Shown one piece after another: positions 47,141 to 59,347 of a DNA stretch of 64,000 nt. Below the pieces are notes generated by a model. The model was given only the letters and a program-made list of their open reading frames with translations, did not search any database and was not told the DNA's origin. The stretch is from assembly GCA_009192285.1 (NCBI GenBank), contig CM018609.1:265282-329281 (forward strand), read 5' to 3'. The translations under genes and the position numbers were made by a program. The stretch is from Morchella semilibera. Its lineage: Eukaryota; Ascomycota; Pezizomycetes; Pezizales; Morchellaceae. Position 1 is the first letter of the stretch; every line of letters starts with the position of its first letter.

Positions 47141-48233
47141 ATGTACACTCCAGAGGCATCTCCTGGATTTACCCCCCTCTATGCTAGTCTCATTTCTATT
47201 ATATACACAATAAGTTATGTCGGTGTTCTTTACCTCAGTCCCCTCTCTCGCCCCCATCCATCTCTTCCCCGCGACTCTCCGTCCGTAATCCGGATCCGGA
47301 TCCGTGCTGTAACGGTTGTCACTATTGCGGCTCTGACCGTTACATCCATCATCACTACCCTGACAACACCGAGACGGACATTGTACGAAGTTCTCTCCTT
47401 CTTAGGCTTATTGTCGCCTACACCCACCTCTATTCTCGATGTTCTTAGGTCTCTGCTCCTCACCGCAATTCTATTCACGGGTCCACTCGCACGGCGGCTA
47501 TGGTTTGACGTGGTCGACAATGGTTGGGGGGAGGTTAAGTATGATCTACAGAATATGTTCTACACATGGACAGGCTGGAGAAATTTTGTAGCAGTAGGTT
47601 AAGCCCTTACTGAGTACATGTAGTCTCCATCTCCACCTATTCCCGTTTCAAGCCCCTTTGTGTCGGGGATATAAAGCTTAACCGCTCATTTATTTTCAGA
47701 GAGCCGGGATTAACCGCTTTTGCTGTTTGGTTTTCAGGCGCCTTTCACCGAAGAAATTGTTTTCCGGTCATGCCTGGTACCACTACACCTCATAGCGGGT
47801 AGATCTTCCAGCTCTATAGTGTTTTTATCTCCACTTTACTTTGGAATAGGTCTGCCCCATATCTCCCCCCATGAGGTCGTATCCTGATTATTGTTTGTTT
47901 TATGCAGCGCACATCCATCATGGATACGAGTTTTACCTAAGTCATCCTAACTCTCTTATTCTCACTATCGCACGCTCCTTAATCCAGTTTGCCTACACTA
48001 CTTTTTTTGGCTGGTTCGCAACATTCATCCTCCTTAGGACAGGGTCTGCTTGGGCGGTGATCGTCGTTCATTCCTTCTGCAATCATATGGGTTTTCCTCA
48101 CTTTGGAATGGTTGATGGCCCTAAATGGAGGTCGGCGATTTATTTTGCGGGCCTACTTGGAGGTGCATGGGGTTTTTACAAGTTTTTATGGACGTTATCG
48201 GAATCCCCCAATGCCCTGGCATCCTTTGCTTAA
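47141..48233 (+). CDS. RCE1: CAAX prenyl protease 2 (Rce1)
   Basis: Integral ER membrane protease that removes the last three residues of farnesylated or geranylgeranylated CAAX proteins such as Ras, Rho and a-factor-type pheromones. Three exons, 47141-47593, 47738-47849 and 47908-48233, with introns of 144 and 58 nt, give 296 residues. All catalytic motifs of the CPBP/ABI family are visible: E156-E157-xxx-R161 in APFTEEIVFR, F186xxxH190 in YFGIAHIHH, and H243xxxN247 in HSFCN. Several hydrophobic membrane spans lie before and after these motifs. I chose the ATG at 47141 (MYTPEASPGFTPL) because the longer in-frame reading upstream has no ATG. It converges with RFC4: the two stop codons are only 121 bp apart. 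Confidence 0.95.
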
Positions 48234-48272
48234 ACACGTCTTATCCAACCTCCTATCCTGCTCATACGCGTA

Positions 48273-48295
48273 TTTTTTTTTTTAAAAAAAAAAAA
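48273..48295. other. T11-A12 tract between convergent RCE1 and RFC4
   Basis: A run of 11 T followed by 12 A, self-complementary, midway between the two stop codons. AT-rich positioning of this kind often goes with 3' end formation on both strands. That role is inferred. Confidence 0.5.
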
Positions 48296-48354
48296 TGGTT
48301 TGATTTGAATTTAAGAAAATGTGTAAAATTCGTCTGTCCAAACCACTTCTTTGA

Positions 48355-49638
48355 TCATTTGGAAATAAAGAGTTCCGGACGCATGTTTATTTTTGATAAT
48401 CTTGCCACACAGCCTTTAAGTTGCAAAATGGTCGAGACTCCCTCAAGGATGCGCATGTGTGTAAATCCAATTTCCTAGCCACCTGTTAAAATGAATAGCA
48501 CGGCCGCAGAATTATTCTCACCTTAATGAAATTTAACTTAGCATGCTCACTCAAACTATCTATAGTCTTGGTAACCCTAAACATGGTACTGATTATATCA
48601 ACAGCTGAATACCCTTTGTCCCACAGTTCTTCCAATTTTTCGAGCGCCGAGTCAATCTTTCCCTCATTGCAAGCCTTGATCATTGCTTGCACAACGATCG
48701 GATGTGGCGAATCGACCACCTTGAACACATTGTCCCCATTCACAAACCCAAAGCCCGCCACAGTACTTTGTAAGTTATTGATTGCCTGCCTCATATCCCC
48801 TTCTGCCGAAAATATTAAGGCTGCAATTCCATCATCTGAGTAATTAACTTCCTCTGCCTCGCAAATTTCCATAAGTCGCCTAAGGACTTGTTGGTCCGTC
48901 AAGCGGGAATATCGGAGGATTGCGCAACGGGACTGAAGAGGTTCGATAATTTTGTTGGACTGGTTGCAAGCAAAAGCGAACCGGGTAGTGGCCGAGTATA
49001 TCTCCATCGTGCGGCGGAGAGCCTGTTGAGCGCCAGCAGTCATACTGCGGGGTAGTCAATAAATTAAATCTCTCCGAAGATATCGGGATATCGGCAATAT
49101 ACCTATCAGCTTCATCAAGGATAACAATCTTTTGTCGACCAGCTGGTAGGGTGACTTTCTTTTGCGCAAACCCTTTAATACGGTTCCGAACTACGTCGAT
49201 TCCGCGTTCATCAGACGCGTTCAATTCAAGTACGGCCTCTTTATAAGCATCGCCTAATAATGCGCGAGCGAGACAAAGCACTGAAGTTGTCTTCCTGGAC
49301 TCAAAGTTAGATACCAGGAGTGTATTCAACAGATTTGATAAACAAACCCGATGCCCGGCATCCCGGAGATGATGACGTGTGGCATATTCCCATCCTTTGC
49401 AATAATCTTAAGACGTTCGATTGTCTCATTGTTGCCCACAATATCGTCAAGTAGTATAGGCCGGTACTTTTCAACCCTTAAAATTCGCCGAAATTAGTCA
49501 ACATCATCGGTTTAGGGATGATAGAATTCATGAATGTGCTGAACTGTAGAACTTGGCTCACCATGGCAGTTCGTAAGCGGGCGCAGATGAGGGTGAATTA
49601 TTGAAAGTGCCATGACCAGCTGATGATTCCCCGCCCAT
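48355..49638 (-). CDS. RFC4: Replication factor C small subunit (budding yeast Rfc4, human RFC2)
   Basis: AAA+ subunit of the RFC clamp loader, which opens PCNA and places it on primer-template DNA; also part of the checkpoint and cohesion loaders. Five exons on the minus strand, 49638-49562, 49476-49348, 49294-49103, 49044-48522 and 48474-48355, with introns of 85, 53, 58 and 47 nt, give 346 residues. Walker A is GMPGIGKT (64-71), Walker B VILDEAD (about 126-132), and the SRC arginine-finger motif is at 171-173 in EPLQSRC. The stretches YELPWVEKYRP and [13 protein letters not shown] mark this subunit; S. pombe calls it rfc2. The start ATG at 49638 fits the short N-terminus of the family; an upstream in-frame ATG at 49869 would add an unrelated tail. 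Frames close at all four junctions. Confidence 0.95.
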
Positions 49639-51581
49639 GATTGGTAGTTTTTGTTTGTCGATTAATTGGAGTTGAAGGGGTGGATTACTCGCTTTGAATC
49701 CGAAGAGTAGTACGCGGAGGCACGTGAAGTTGGACGGCGCATGACTTGGCGCCAAGCCTGATTGACACAAGGTCCACCTCCCCCGTTCCGTACCGGAGAT
49801 TTCTGCGTCAAAGAATTGGAATAAAAAAAAACTGGATCTACCGGCCACAGCGGCGGCCCCTTTGTACATGTCTCAATTCCCGATCGTAAATCATTATTAG
49901 GAGAAATCAACATATTCAATTAATTCGCCAGCCTTTATCAAGTACTTTTTGGTGCAAACGGCGCTAGCGAATTTTTTGGGTACATACATGTACATGTATA
50001 TGCGTGCGTTGCTACGGCTATTATCTGCGGAGTAAAAAACTTTCCCGTGAGTGCCGTATATGGGGGTAAAAAATTCTCTGTAGCCAGTTGAAGGTCCAGC
50101 ATTGAATCTTGGCCCACGCGATATTTCTTTGATCACCAATAAGGACTTGGGCAGTTTTCGTCATTGGCTCTTATGTACTGAGGTGCAAATAACGAATACC
50201 GCGAAAAATTGGCTATCTCCGGCCAGGGATTACCTCCTTCACGATTGGTTGAAGGGCGTAGATCAGGTCTGTCCCTGCATGATATTCTGCTGCAAATTCA
50301 TACGTAGGAACACTTGTACCTACAGCATTTTCCTACGTGCGAGCACACGGGTTACCGAGCAGAGGACCCTCCCGTGCCAAATCTGACCGCCCAAACCACA
50401 GCCAAGAAATGTTTGTATTGTGAGTGCTCGCCCACCCGAAAACAACGCCATACTTTTTTACATAGGTAGGGTACCTCATGTACCTACATCCATGTATGTA
50501 CCTAGAGTACATCTACTATGTACTAGATTATGACATTTTCGCACTCCTTGGCATAGCAACCTTATTGGTTGAGAGTGACGGAGGTATTGACTAAGCACGA
50601 CACATCAAGACCTGTGAACTGAACCGTATCACAAGGCAATGAAAGGTTAAACTGGCGGGAATTGGGGGGGGAGGGAGGGAGGGCCAAAGGCTCCCATAAT
50701 TACATGTACGTACTGTAGACTGTAGAGAGAGGATAGGATTAGTTTACCGCTGTTCTCCAAAATCTACACAACTCGCGGTCGCGAGGTGGAACCCCTAGTG
50801 TAGTAGTACTTGTCAGTTATTTGGCACAACCCAGCTGATGCAGCCAAGGTCGATCCGTGGGCAACCTTTTAAACCCAGTCTCTCGGGTCGTTTTTTCCCC
50901 CCAGGCCCTATACTCCGATGCATTCAGCTCCTAGGCATTACAGCAACATAATCGTGTAGGTACCGATGTCAGAAACACTATCACATATGCAACTCCCGAA
51001 ACTCTACCAGGTACGAGTTCTGCATCTACTTATGCGGCTGCCGCCGTCCTCTTCGAAGCCATAGCAAGCCGAAGACCCGTGAACCTCAAAGCGTAGAAAC
51101 GATGAAGACAGCTTACGCGGACGACCCACCAATACTGGGATCCGCCCACCCAGCATGGCTACAGCAACACGTACATGTATCTATCCTATTCTATATCGTA
51201 GCTTGGCCGCCTCGTTCAATTATCGCCTGTCCTTGAGTTAGACAATGCGCATCAGGTGGCATTGCCACCCCCGTCAACCTGTCCGTATTTTATTGTAAAA
51301 ACTCTTTCTTTTTTGGCCTTGAATCCTCTGCACCCTACCTACACGGTTATACATATTTAACTGTCCTCCCCTTCACATCCCGCCCTATTTCCTTCTGGTG
51401 ATTTTCTATAAGTCTGGGCTTGTTGTCTCTTCTAGTCGTTGCAGTTACAGCCCTGCCCTCCCCATCCTCTACCAGGCCGCCGGTTTGTCCCTAGCCTCCC
51501 TGTTACCTGCTACTCGCCTTCATTGGCCTGTTTTGGTTCTCAGGATCGACTTTTACAGCAGATAGATCATAGATATATCCA
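49639..51581. other. Divergent intergenic region RFC4 / aspartyl protease
   Basis: 1.9 kb with no supported gene. It should hold both promoters. TACATGTA occurs at 49985, 49991 (overlapping), 50701 and 51172. The part at 50460-50530 is dense in TACCTAC/GTAGGTAC-like imperfect palindromes. The frame at 50102-50386 matches nothing I recognise. Just before the protease start, pyrimidine-rich sequence (51340-51500) fits a fungal promoter or 5' UTR. Confidence 0.5.
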
Positions 51582-53314
51582 ATGGGTTACAGTTCATGGT
51601 TTTGTGCCACCTTGGCATTGCTTGACGGAGTTCTTGCTGTAAATTTGTCACCTCCCACTGGCTCTACTATGCCTCGTTCCTTTGGGTTCGATAAGGTTAA
51701 AAAAACTCTGGACAATGTTCCAAAATTGCGCAAAAGAGCAGATACAATATTACAGCGCTTGGATAATATGGTATGGTCTTTTGAAGATTTTTCGATATAC
51801 CTTCTTCACCTAACCATTACACGCTTAAGGATTATTTATATTACGCAAATATTAGCATTGGTACACCGCCTCAAGAATTACGTTTACAGTATGTTTTGTC
51901 GATCCGTCCCTCATCGAATAACGGGCATAAATAATAATTTTTATATAGTATCGATACTGGTTCTTCAGACATTTGGGTCGAAAGTGTGGATTCCTCTCTT
52001 TGTATGCAGCCAACCGATCCATGCGCCTCGACCAGGACTTTCAACTACAACGAGTCTTCAACATATTCAAAGGTTGCAGATGACTTTAGTATTTCTTACG
52101 TCGACGGAGAATACGCAAAGGGTGACTACGGCAAGGATATATTTTATTTCGATGATGGTTCAAATGTCACAGGTCTTCAATTCGGTATTGGACTTAGCTC
52201 AAGTTCAAGCGAGGGAATCATGGGGATTGGTTTCAATCTCAATGAAGTGCAGGTTCAAAGATTGGGAAAGGCGCCATATAGAAATTTAGTTGATGTGATG
52301 GCCGATCAAGGGCTTATCAAGTCTCGAGCATATAGTCTCTGGCTTAATGATCTCGGTAAGTCATGCAAACTCTTGCACGGAAGTTTAGTTATGAGAAAGG
52401 GGCTGAGCTGTGTTTTTAGATGCTACGACTGGACAGATCCTATTTGGCGGGGTAGACACAGCCAAATTTCACGGCTCCTTAACAACCCTCCCCATCGACA
52501 AGAGAGAGGGTGAAACCCAGGCCCGCGAATTTGCGATCACGCTTACCTCCGTTACACTGGTTAATGACGTTGCCGATACATTGACTATAACCAAAAGTGG
52601 CTTTGAGGTCGCCGCGCTCCTTGATACTGGATCTACATATACGTACTTGCCAACAGATCTTGCCGCCGCGCTGACAGACCAGGTTGGTGCTCAAATGGTT
52701 GATAGTCTTGGATGTGCTATCGTTCCTTGTGATGTTAGAAGCTATAATGGTAGTATAACATATGGGTTTTCTGGGGCAAACATCACTGTAGCCTTGCGCG
52801 AGCTAATCGTTGATGCATACGACAACGACGGAAATCTTGCCACATACAGCGACGGCACACCCCTTTGTTATTTCGGTATTCTAGATGCTGCCGGCGGCTC
52901 AAATGTTCTTGTGAGTACTATTCATGTATTGATATCATCCACGATTCACCTCTCTAAACTATGCTGCAGGGTGATACTTTCCTCCGATCGGCCTACGTTG
53001 TTTATGATCTTGACAACGAAGAAATTAGTCTTGCACAAACACTATACAACGTTACAGATAGTAACATTCTCGAAATTGGAACTGGAAGTAATTCGGTTCC
53101 GGATGCAACTGGGGCTGCTACTGCGGTCACAGTACCTGCAACGGGTGAAGGTGATAACACAGACACCGTGCCATACGTCACCGGATTCCTCACTATGACA
53201 GCTACTGCAGCGGCGGCTACAAGTACTTCAGGCAGTGTATCTTCCTTTATCCCAACGCTCGCTACCCCCGTTGTTCTAACAGCTGGTTGTGTTCTTCTGG
53301 TTTACGTTTTATAG
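51582..53314 (+). CDS. Secreted, GPI-anchor-type aspartyl protease (yapsin/OpsB-like)
   Basis: Pepsin-family (A1) aspartic endopeptidase expected at the cell surface. Five exons, 51582-51770, 51830-51888, 51949-52355, 52420-52910 and 52970-53314, with introns of 59-64 nt, give 496 residues. Signal peptide: residues 1-20 (MGYSSWFCATLALLDGVLAV). A KR processing site at 51-52 suggests Kex2 removal of a propeptide. The first catalytic motif is H-I-D85-T-G-S-S, after YYANISIGTPPQ; the second is LLD287TGSTYTYLP. The family pairs C-containing loops and ends with GDTFLRSAYVVYDLDN. A Ser/Thr/Ala-rich stretch and a terminal hydrophobic tail (PVVLTAGCVLLVYVL) with no charged residue after it are typical of GPI attachment. 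Secreted non-anchored relatives lack this tail. Branch-site CTAAC motifs precede several acceptors. Confidence 0.94.
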
Positions 53315-54345
53315 AATTATTCTTCTTAGTTTGTGGCCTTTTTTTAAACATACGCTTCGGAGTATCTTAGTGAGCTGGAATTGGCCGGATGCCCGCCCCA
53401 TTGGCTTCGTTGTTTTTCACTTTATTTTTTTCTCTGGAGTTTATTCAAGGATTTGGGGCGGCTGTCCCCCATTATATTAGACTTTTTGTACAAAGAATTG
53501 CCGTTGTTAATATCTGAATTAGATGGTTAGAACTCGGAAGACGGCTTGTTATGATAGGAATGAAATGTTCATTATGAGGTGGGGAATTGAATTCCGAAAT
53601 ATCTATGGTTGGCATTTGTAGGCATGTGATAATCTGCGCTTTATAACCACGTACATACATATAGTATGTAGGTACTATTATGCTACACATAGCATTAAAA
53701 CGCGCCTACTAAGTCTCAAGCTTAGCCCACGTACCTGGTGATTACAACTGACCCGGAGACATTGCGTCTTTGCTGACCGTGATGTGTGAGCGGTGTCATG
53801 CTTTTGATGTGACAGTGGGTGGCCTTTTGGAGCCCATACACACAGATAAAAACAAATGGTACGTATACTATACTTCCTTTGCTAGGCCATCTAGCCTATC
53901 CCAGCCAATTTCCCGAGTTATGGTAGTAGATACATGTATATCAGGGGGTTTAAATACCGGGGCTGAGACAGCTTATATCACAACCTATCACTCGCCCAAG
54001 AAAGCCCTAAAAGCGTCATCCCTCAAGCCTAGCATTGCTGTTATTACATGTAATTCATTAATACAAATAAGTATGTAGGTAATATCAACAGAACGATTGG
54101 TCGATTGGCTGGTTGGTTCACAGATGGATAAAATACAGTTCACACGTGCACATTGTGTGACATATACTTTACAGCAAGATCAGTCTAATACTCTTAATCC
54201 ATGACTCTAAGGCTCGAGCGCTCGCTAATTTGGCTTACCATAGCGCAATTTTCAAATGCTAACTTACATGTACCCAGGGCGCCGGAAAGCGATGCACATT
54301 TTGACCAGACAACGCCCAAATACTTTATCACAATACAACGCAATC

Positions 54346-54435
54346 GTACTACGGGTGTAGGGGTAAGTCTGTAGACACCTACTGCTGTTGCAACCACGAC
54401 CACTGCCTACAGACTTACCCATACCCCCGTAGTAC
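54346..54435. mobile_element. M3 inverted-repeat element
   Basis: 90 bp. The arm GTACTACGGGTGTAGGGGTA... (54346-54374) pairs with 54407-54435 over 29 bp with two mismatches, separated by a 32-bp loop. Related sequence (ACAGACTTACCCCTACACC) occurs at 9674-9692. Non-coding, MITE-sized. Confidence 0.7.
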
Positions 54436-56672
54436 AGAACATCTCTACCATACCTAAGCACTAAGCACACGCTTGGTGAAGGGTATCTGCACACTCATAT
54501 TTACCTTGAAATAGCCTTGTGTAGAAATTACCACCGAATGTGCATTACTTTCCGACACTCTTGGTACATGTGGTGTAAATATATATAGACATGTATGCAT
54601 GTATCCATCCTCCGGACGTTGCAACACCAGCCCATGGCCAGGGAAGCCGCCAGAAGTACATGTATCGTATCTTGCATATCACTATGACGTCCCCGGGTCA
54701 ATAGATTATGGTCCCCGAGAATAGACGGAGGAGGGAGATCAGAGAGAACATATATTGCAGGACCTAAAGGCTTGAAAATCTTCCTGGTATAGGTGTTGCT
54801 TTAATTATAATTAGCCATCTTGTATAAAGAAGAAGGACTCACGCTAGTAGAGATGTCGAGACCAATAAGTTCATGTATGTAGGGCCACTGATTGATAGCT
54901 CACGCATGTAAAGTATACAACCCATATATAGGTTATAACAAGAACCACTGCTCGTTTGTTAATATGTGAGTGACAAACAAATTCTCAATTAGTGGCTGCC
55001 CTCATAAATGCAGCCCATATCTGACTACTCCAACTGTGTATGCAATATATGTCTTATGACTATTTAACACGTACTAATGCAGGTACTATAATAAGCCAAC
55101 ATTTTTTAATTTCGTATTTGACGTAATTCTGATGGCCAGTTGTACAGGAAGTTGAGATTCTTTTATTGTTATCTGTTGAAGCCACCGTTCAATATTCTAA
55201 CAAACTGGATTGAAACACTAATATCCTGTAATATATATGACCGGTCGAACAAGCCAAGACTTAATGTAATCAAATAAAAGATACTACATGTATAAGTATG
55301 TATGTACATGTACTTATATTTAAATGCACGCCCACCCACATACCACACATTGCAACCCCGAAGGACAAGCCCTTAGCTGAAGAATCTTCCGTTTCCCAAA
55401 TATCTATTTATAATTACATGTATATACTTACGAGATCATTTATGATCATGTGTAATTGACGGGCCTACAGCCAGGACGTTGCCCAAGGCAAAGAGGGTCA
55501 ATTGCATGTTCCACTGGTTGCAAATACATACATGTTAGCGGCGTCGCAAATGGACTTATTTCTTTGTCCACTCGTGCACTACACACGTGGGTTCCGATAA
55601 TTAAATGTTTTAATCCTTCAAGCCCCACATCGATAGTGGTAAAGACCTAAACTACAAGAAATTAATTAACATAGTCCTTTTTAAGAAATAAGATATTTTG
55701 ATCAGGTGGCTACATGGGTCGAAACCACAATTTCGAGGTCTAGCACAAAATATCATTAGATGACTTGCTGCTTTTGAAAAATGGTTTGGGAAATAATGGT
55801 GGACGCTCTCACGGGGGTATGGTGATCACGGGCCGGGGGTTTCGCCAAATCCACAAGAATAGGCCATTGTCTTTGCTCACTTTAGTATGTCTTGGCATGG
55901 CGACGGCGTCGATCGCGCCAATTACATAATTGAGGAATATGAGAATCTACTTCGATAGTTCATAAAGTAGAGTTAGAGGCTCATAAGCTAAAACAAATTG
56001 GCCCATGCAGATACATGTAGCGCGTCTAATATGGCTTCATGACCAGTCTAAAATAAGGTCGACTGTAAACGTGTAGAGTATGTATTTACATGTATATATG
56101 TACAGCCCCGTTCGAAAAGTACAACTCCTGGCCCGTACCCCCGGGTCAAAAGTACGAGGGTGTCTCTTCTATCTTTTTAATTCTCCCTTTACCGTGGCTA
56201 TAATAACAGAGAGCTGCAATATATATGCTCATTACGGCCATATCAATTTTTGAGTGTGCATAGGAGAAACGGTCGTTGGTGGGTTAGAATTCTTAAACAG
56301 ACACAATGTAGTATATAAGTGAGTAATTTTTCACCACTTAAAGTGCACTAACATCAGAAACCACATCAAGATGGGGCTTAGAGAATTCTAGAGTTTTGAA
56401 GGTGATGTGATGTGTTTTTCAAAGTTGTCTTTGCATGAGTGTTTCTGATTCTGTATGGTGTCCCCATACAAATTTTGCACCGAAATGGCCATAGAGGATC
56501 TAGACTACCAAAACTTCTATACCCCATCGATCGTACATGCAATCGATGCAACGGAGCCTAATACAATTGCAAGATCTTGACCCGAACTTGTAATAAGTAT
56601 ATTAAAATAATATTAACCAGTTCGATCTAAATAAATCGGTCAATGATGATTTTTTACTGAGTGCCTAATGTA

Positions 56673-56768
56673 CCGGGTGTTCACCATAAGTCTGAAGAAC
56701 TCGACCAGCCAATTTTGCTGAGGGGTATCTATCTTAACAGATTCTTCAGACTTTAGGTGAACCCCCGG
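56673..56768. mobile_element. M4 MITE with CCGGGTGTTCACC ends
   Basis: 96 bp with 27-bp terminal inverted repeats (CCGGGTGTTCACCATAAG... against its near-complement ending GGTGAACCCCCGG; about 3 mismatches) and TA on both sides (56671-56672 and 56769-56770). The size, arms and TA duplication fit a non-autonomous Tc1/mariner derivative. The right TA forms part of a TACATGTA octamer. Confidence 0.8.
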
Positions 56769-57216
56769 TACATGTACATACTTAAGTGATGCATTCATGC
56801 GCTGATGCAGAAAGGTTGAGCACATGTAGTTAGGATGGTTACCCTACATTCATCGATCAACCCAGAGCCTGGTCTCCCAGGATACATGTAACTACGGAGG
56901 GATGATTACATGTATCTATACCCTGCCTGCACTCGACTTGCATGTACTAACGCAACCCATCGAGAGGAAACGGATTGACTACTACATAAGAACCAACCTT
57001 CTAAAGGCCTCCCCACTACTACATCCCCCATCGCCGCTCCCGTCCATCTAACATCTCGGGATATCGACTATATGCCTTCTCATTCTCCCCACCCCACCAA
57101 CATCTCTGCTCCTTGTTTGTAGCCCTAGTTAGCGCGCTCTAAAATCTGTTTAGATATTCCTACAAGCTTGATCGTTCAACATCATTCGTCCATCATCCGC
57201 GTTTGGCTTGCAACAA

Positions 57217-59347
57217 ATGTCCTCGCTCTCCCGTAATAGTGATAATCAGCTTCTCATCAGGCATGTGTCGAATTCTCTCATTGTTCGCCAGCTTCAAGCT
57301 GTCTTGAAAGCCGAGGGTCAGCCTGCAAGTGGTTTGAAGGCTATGTTGCAGAGGCGTCTGGTATCATGTATGTCACCTTCCAGTTACCCTTGTCCGCCAC
57401 TGTCCTTCTTTCTAATTCTACCCAAAGATATTGAAGGCCTCATAAACGCCAACGACACCACAGGTATCAACAGAGTTAAGCAACTCATCTATCGTCCAGA
57501 TTCACCTGCACCTGCCAGAAACGCAGCCTCCCCAGCAAGCTTCCCTTCATCTAACGGCTACGGCTCACCGCCCGTGGTTAATATGGGACCAGGACACTAT
57601 CCCGCCTCCACTGCCGCAGCCGCGACGCCCCAACCATACCCTCCCCAGAATACTTCAAGTTGTGCTCCTACCCGTTAACTGCTGTTGGTCTTGGTGCAAT
57701 TACACCCACTTACTTTGAGCTTCTACAGTTCTTACTCGAATACATTTCAAAGAGAGCCCTTTTTATACCATTCTTAAGGCACTTAGTAACGTCGAACAAT
57801 GTCCAGGTACGAGAATGGTCTCTTAACTTAATATTATTATTATCCCTCGCCTTCACCCCCCCCCCCCCAAACCTCATCTTTCATTCTTCTATAATATATA
57901 TACATATATAATGCTTCTTCTCTCGAAGGTCGATTGTTAACATGGGAACTACATGTAGTGATGAGCACTCACCGCAACGCCGTTAAGGCCATAGTTGACC
58001 TTCCCCCCGCGGATATGCAGCAGCTCGCAGACAAATCCTACCGCTGCATGGTATATTGCGCAGCAGTTGATGGCATAACACCTTTTACTAAAGATACCGA
58101 AATAGCCTTTCCACATCAAGTTGAACTTCGTGTGAACGACGAGCAAATTTCGGGGCTTAATCTTCGCGGGCTAAAGAATAAACCTGGGTCCACAAGACCC
58201 GCTGACATCACTGACTACATATTGAACAAAAAAGCATTATATCGTAATGAAGTTACGCTCACCTATGCCCTCACTCAAAAAGTGAGTATCCTTTGTAGAA
58301 CACTCGTGCCAAGTATATAGTTAGGACTAACCTCTCTACCCCAGAAGTTTGCGTTTGTGGTAAACCTGGTAAAGCAAGAATCTGTTGATCAACTAGTAGA
58401 GAAGCTTCGAGTTGGTCCATTCATTGCAAAGGAAACTGTCATTGCTGATAGTGAGTAATCTGTTTCCCGCATCTGAGTTGACTAATACGAACGACGTTGT
58501 AGTGGTTAAGAAGAACGAGGATTCCGATCTTGTAGCGACAGCTAGCATTATGTCTTTAAAGTGTCCATTGTCTACACTCCGCATCAACCTTCCTGTCCGT
58601 AGCACATTCTGTAGTCATATACAATGTTTCGACGGAACGTCCTTTTTGCAATTGCAACAGCAAGCTCCGGTAACCCTTTCTCCCTTTCTATTGGGAACTT
58701 CCCCCCCCCCCCTCTACTTTTTAGATATATGGCTGATACTAGTAGACATGGAGCTGCCCAACTTGTAATAAGAGTATTGGGTGGAAGAGTCTTGTGGTTG
58801 ATCAGTATGTTTCCTGTATTAGGTTTCTCTTTCTTCTTAATTGAGTGCTTACTAATTCTTAAGATATTTCCTTAATATTCTGAATAATACACCAAAAGCC
58901 GTGGAGTCAGTAACCATTGATGTTGATGGGCAATGGTCCATTGCTGCGACTGCGACAAATTCGCCGATGCCTGACTCCGATGATGATAACCTTGGTGACG
59001 AAATCATTGAGATATCGGATAGTCGCGTCGCAAGGATCAAGGATGAAGCTACCCCCTCTTCCGTGTCGCCTATCGCTCATTCTTCCGGGGATGCATCTCC
59101 TATGGCTAGAGGTAGTAGCAGTAAACGGCCATTTTCTCAAGTTATCGATCTTACTGGGAGCGATGATGAGGACGAACAGTTGCGCCCCTCAAAGCGAGCA
59201 GCCCCATTCATGGTCCCAGCGGGCATCAATTCTAGCAGTGGGAGGCCGGAACTCTGCATTATGACACATTGCCAAGGCTCGACAGCCGGTGATATCCTCA
59301 ATGCCCTTGATTCACTTCGCATCAATAGTAGCTTTACTATATCCTAG
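57217..59347 (+). CDS. SUMO E3 ligase of the Siz/PIAS family
   Basis: Nuclear E3 that directs Ubc9-bound SUMO to substrates such as PCNA and septins. Eight exons: 57217-57367, 57428-57658, 57729-57806, 57959-58281, 58345-58450, 58503-58669, 58746-58804 and 58864-59347, 532 residues. The SAP DNA-binding motif is at about 19-51 (VRQLQAVLKAEGQPASGLKA). The PINIT domain is at about 129-261 (FKESPFYTILKAL near its start). The SP-RING is at 314-372 with C317, C333, H335, C338, C356 and C359 (KCPLS, FCSHIQC, WSCPTCNKS). The C-terminal tail is disordered, with SUMO-interacting motifs EIIEIS (418-423) and VIDLT (465-469) followed by acidic residues. ATG 57217 is the first in frame. The donor at 57659 (GTTGTG) is weak, so the exon 2/3 junction is the least certain; the other junctions restore conserved sequence. 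The 152-nt intron 3 contains a C run. Confidence 0.9.

Larger units (their letters stand above)
53315..57216. other. Long intergenic region rich in TACATGTA and small palindromes
   Basis: 3.9 kb with no supported gene on either strand; the open frames of 60-100 codons lack family similarity. It contains the M3 element (54346-54435), the M4 MITE (56673-56768), at least twelve exact TACATGTA octamers, and many GTACATAC/GTATGTAC-like short palindromes (for example 53649-53673). The last 200 bp before 57217 are CT-rich, as expected of the promoter of the SUMO ligase gene. Confidence 0.55.

Noticed and set aside
50102-50386. 94-codon frame upstream of the aspartyl protease
   Set aside because: No similarity, no family motif, and it overlaps the divergent promoter region.
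53770-54078. 102-codon frame in the long intergenic region
   Set aside because: No recognisable domain, and it runs over TACATGTA-type repeats.
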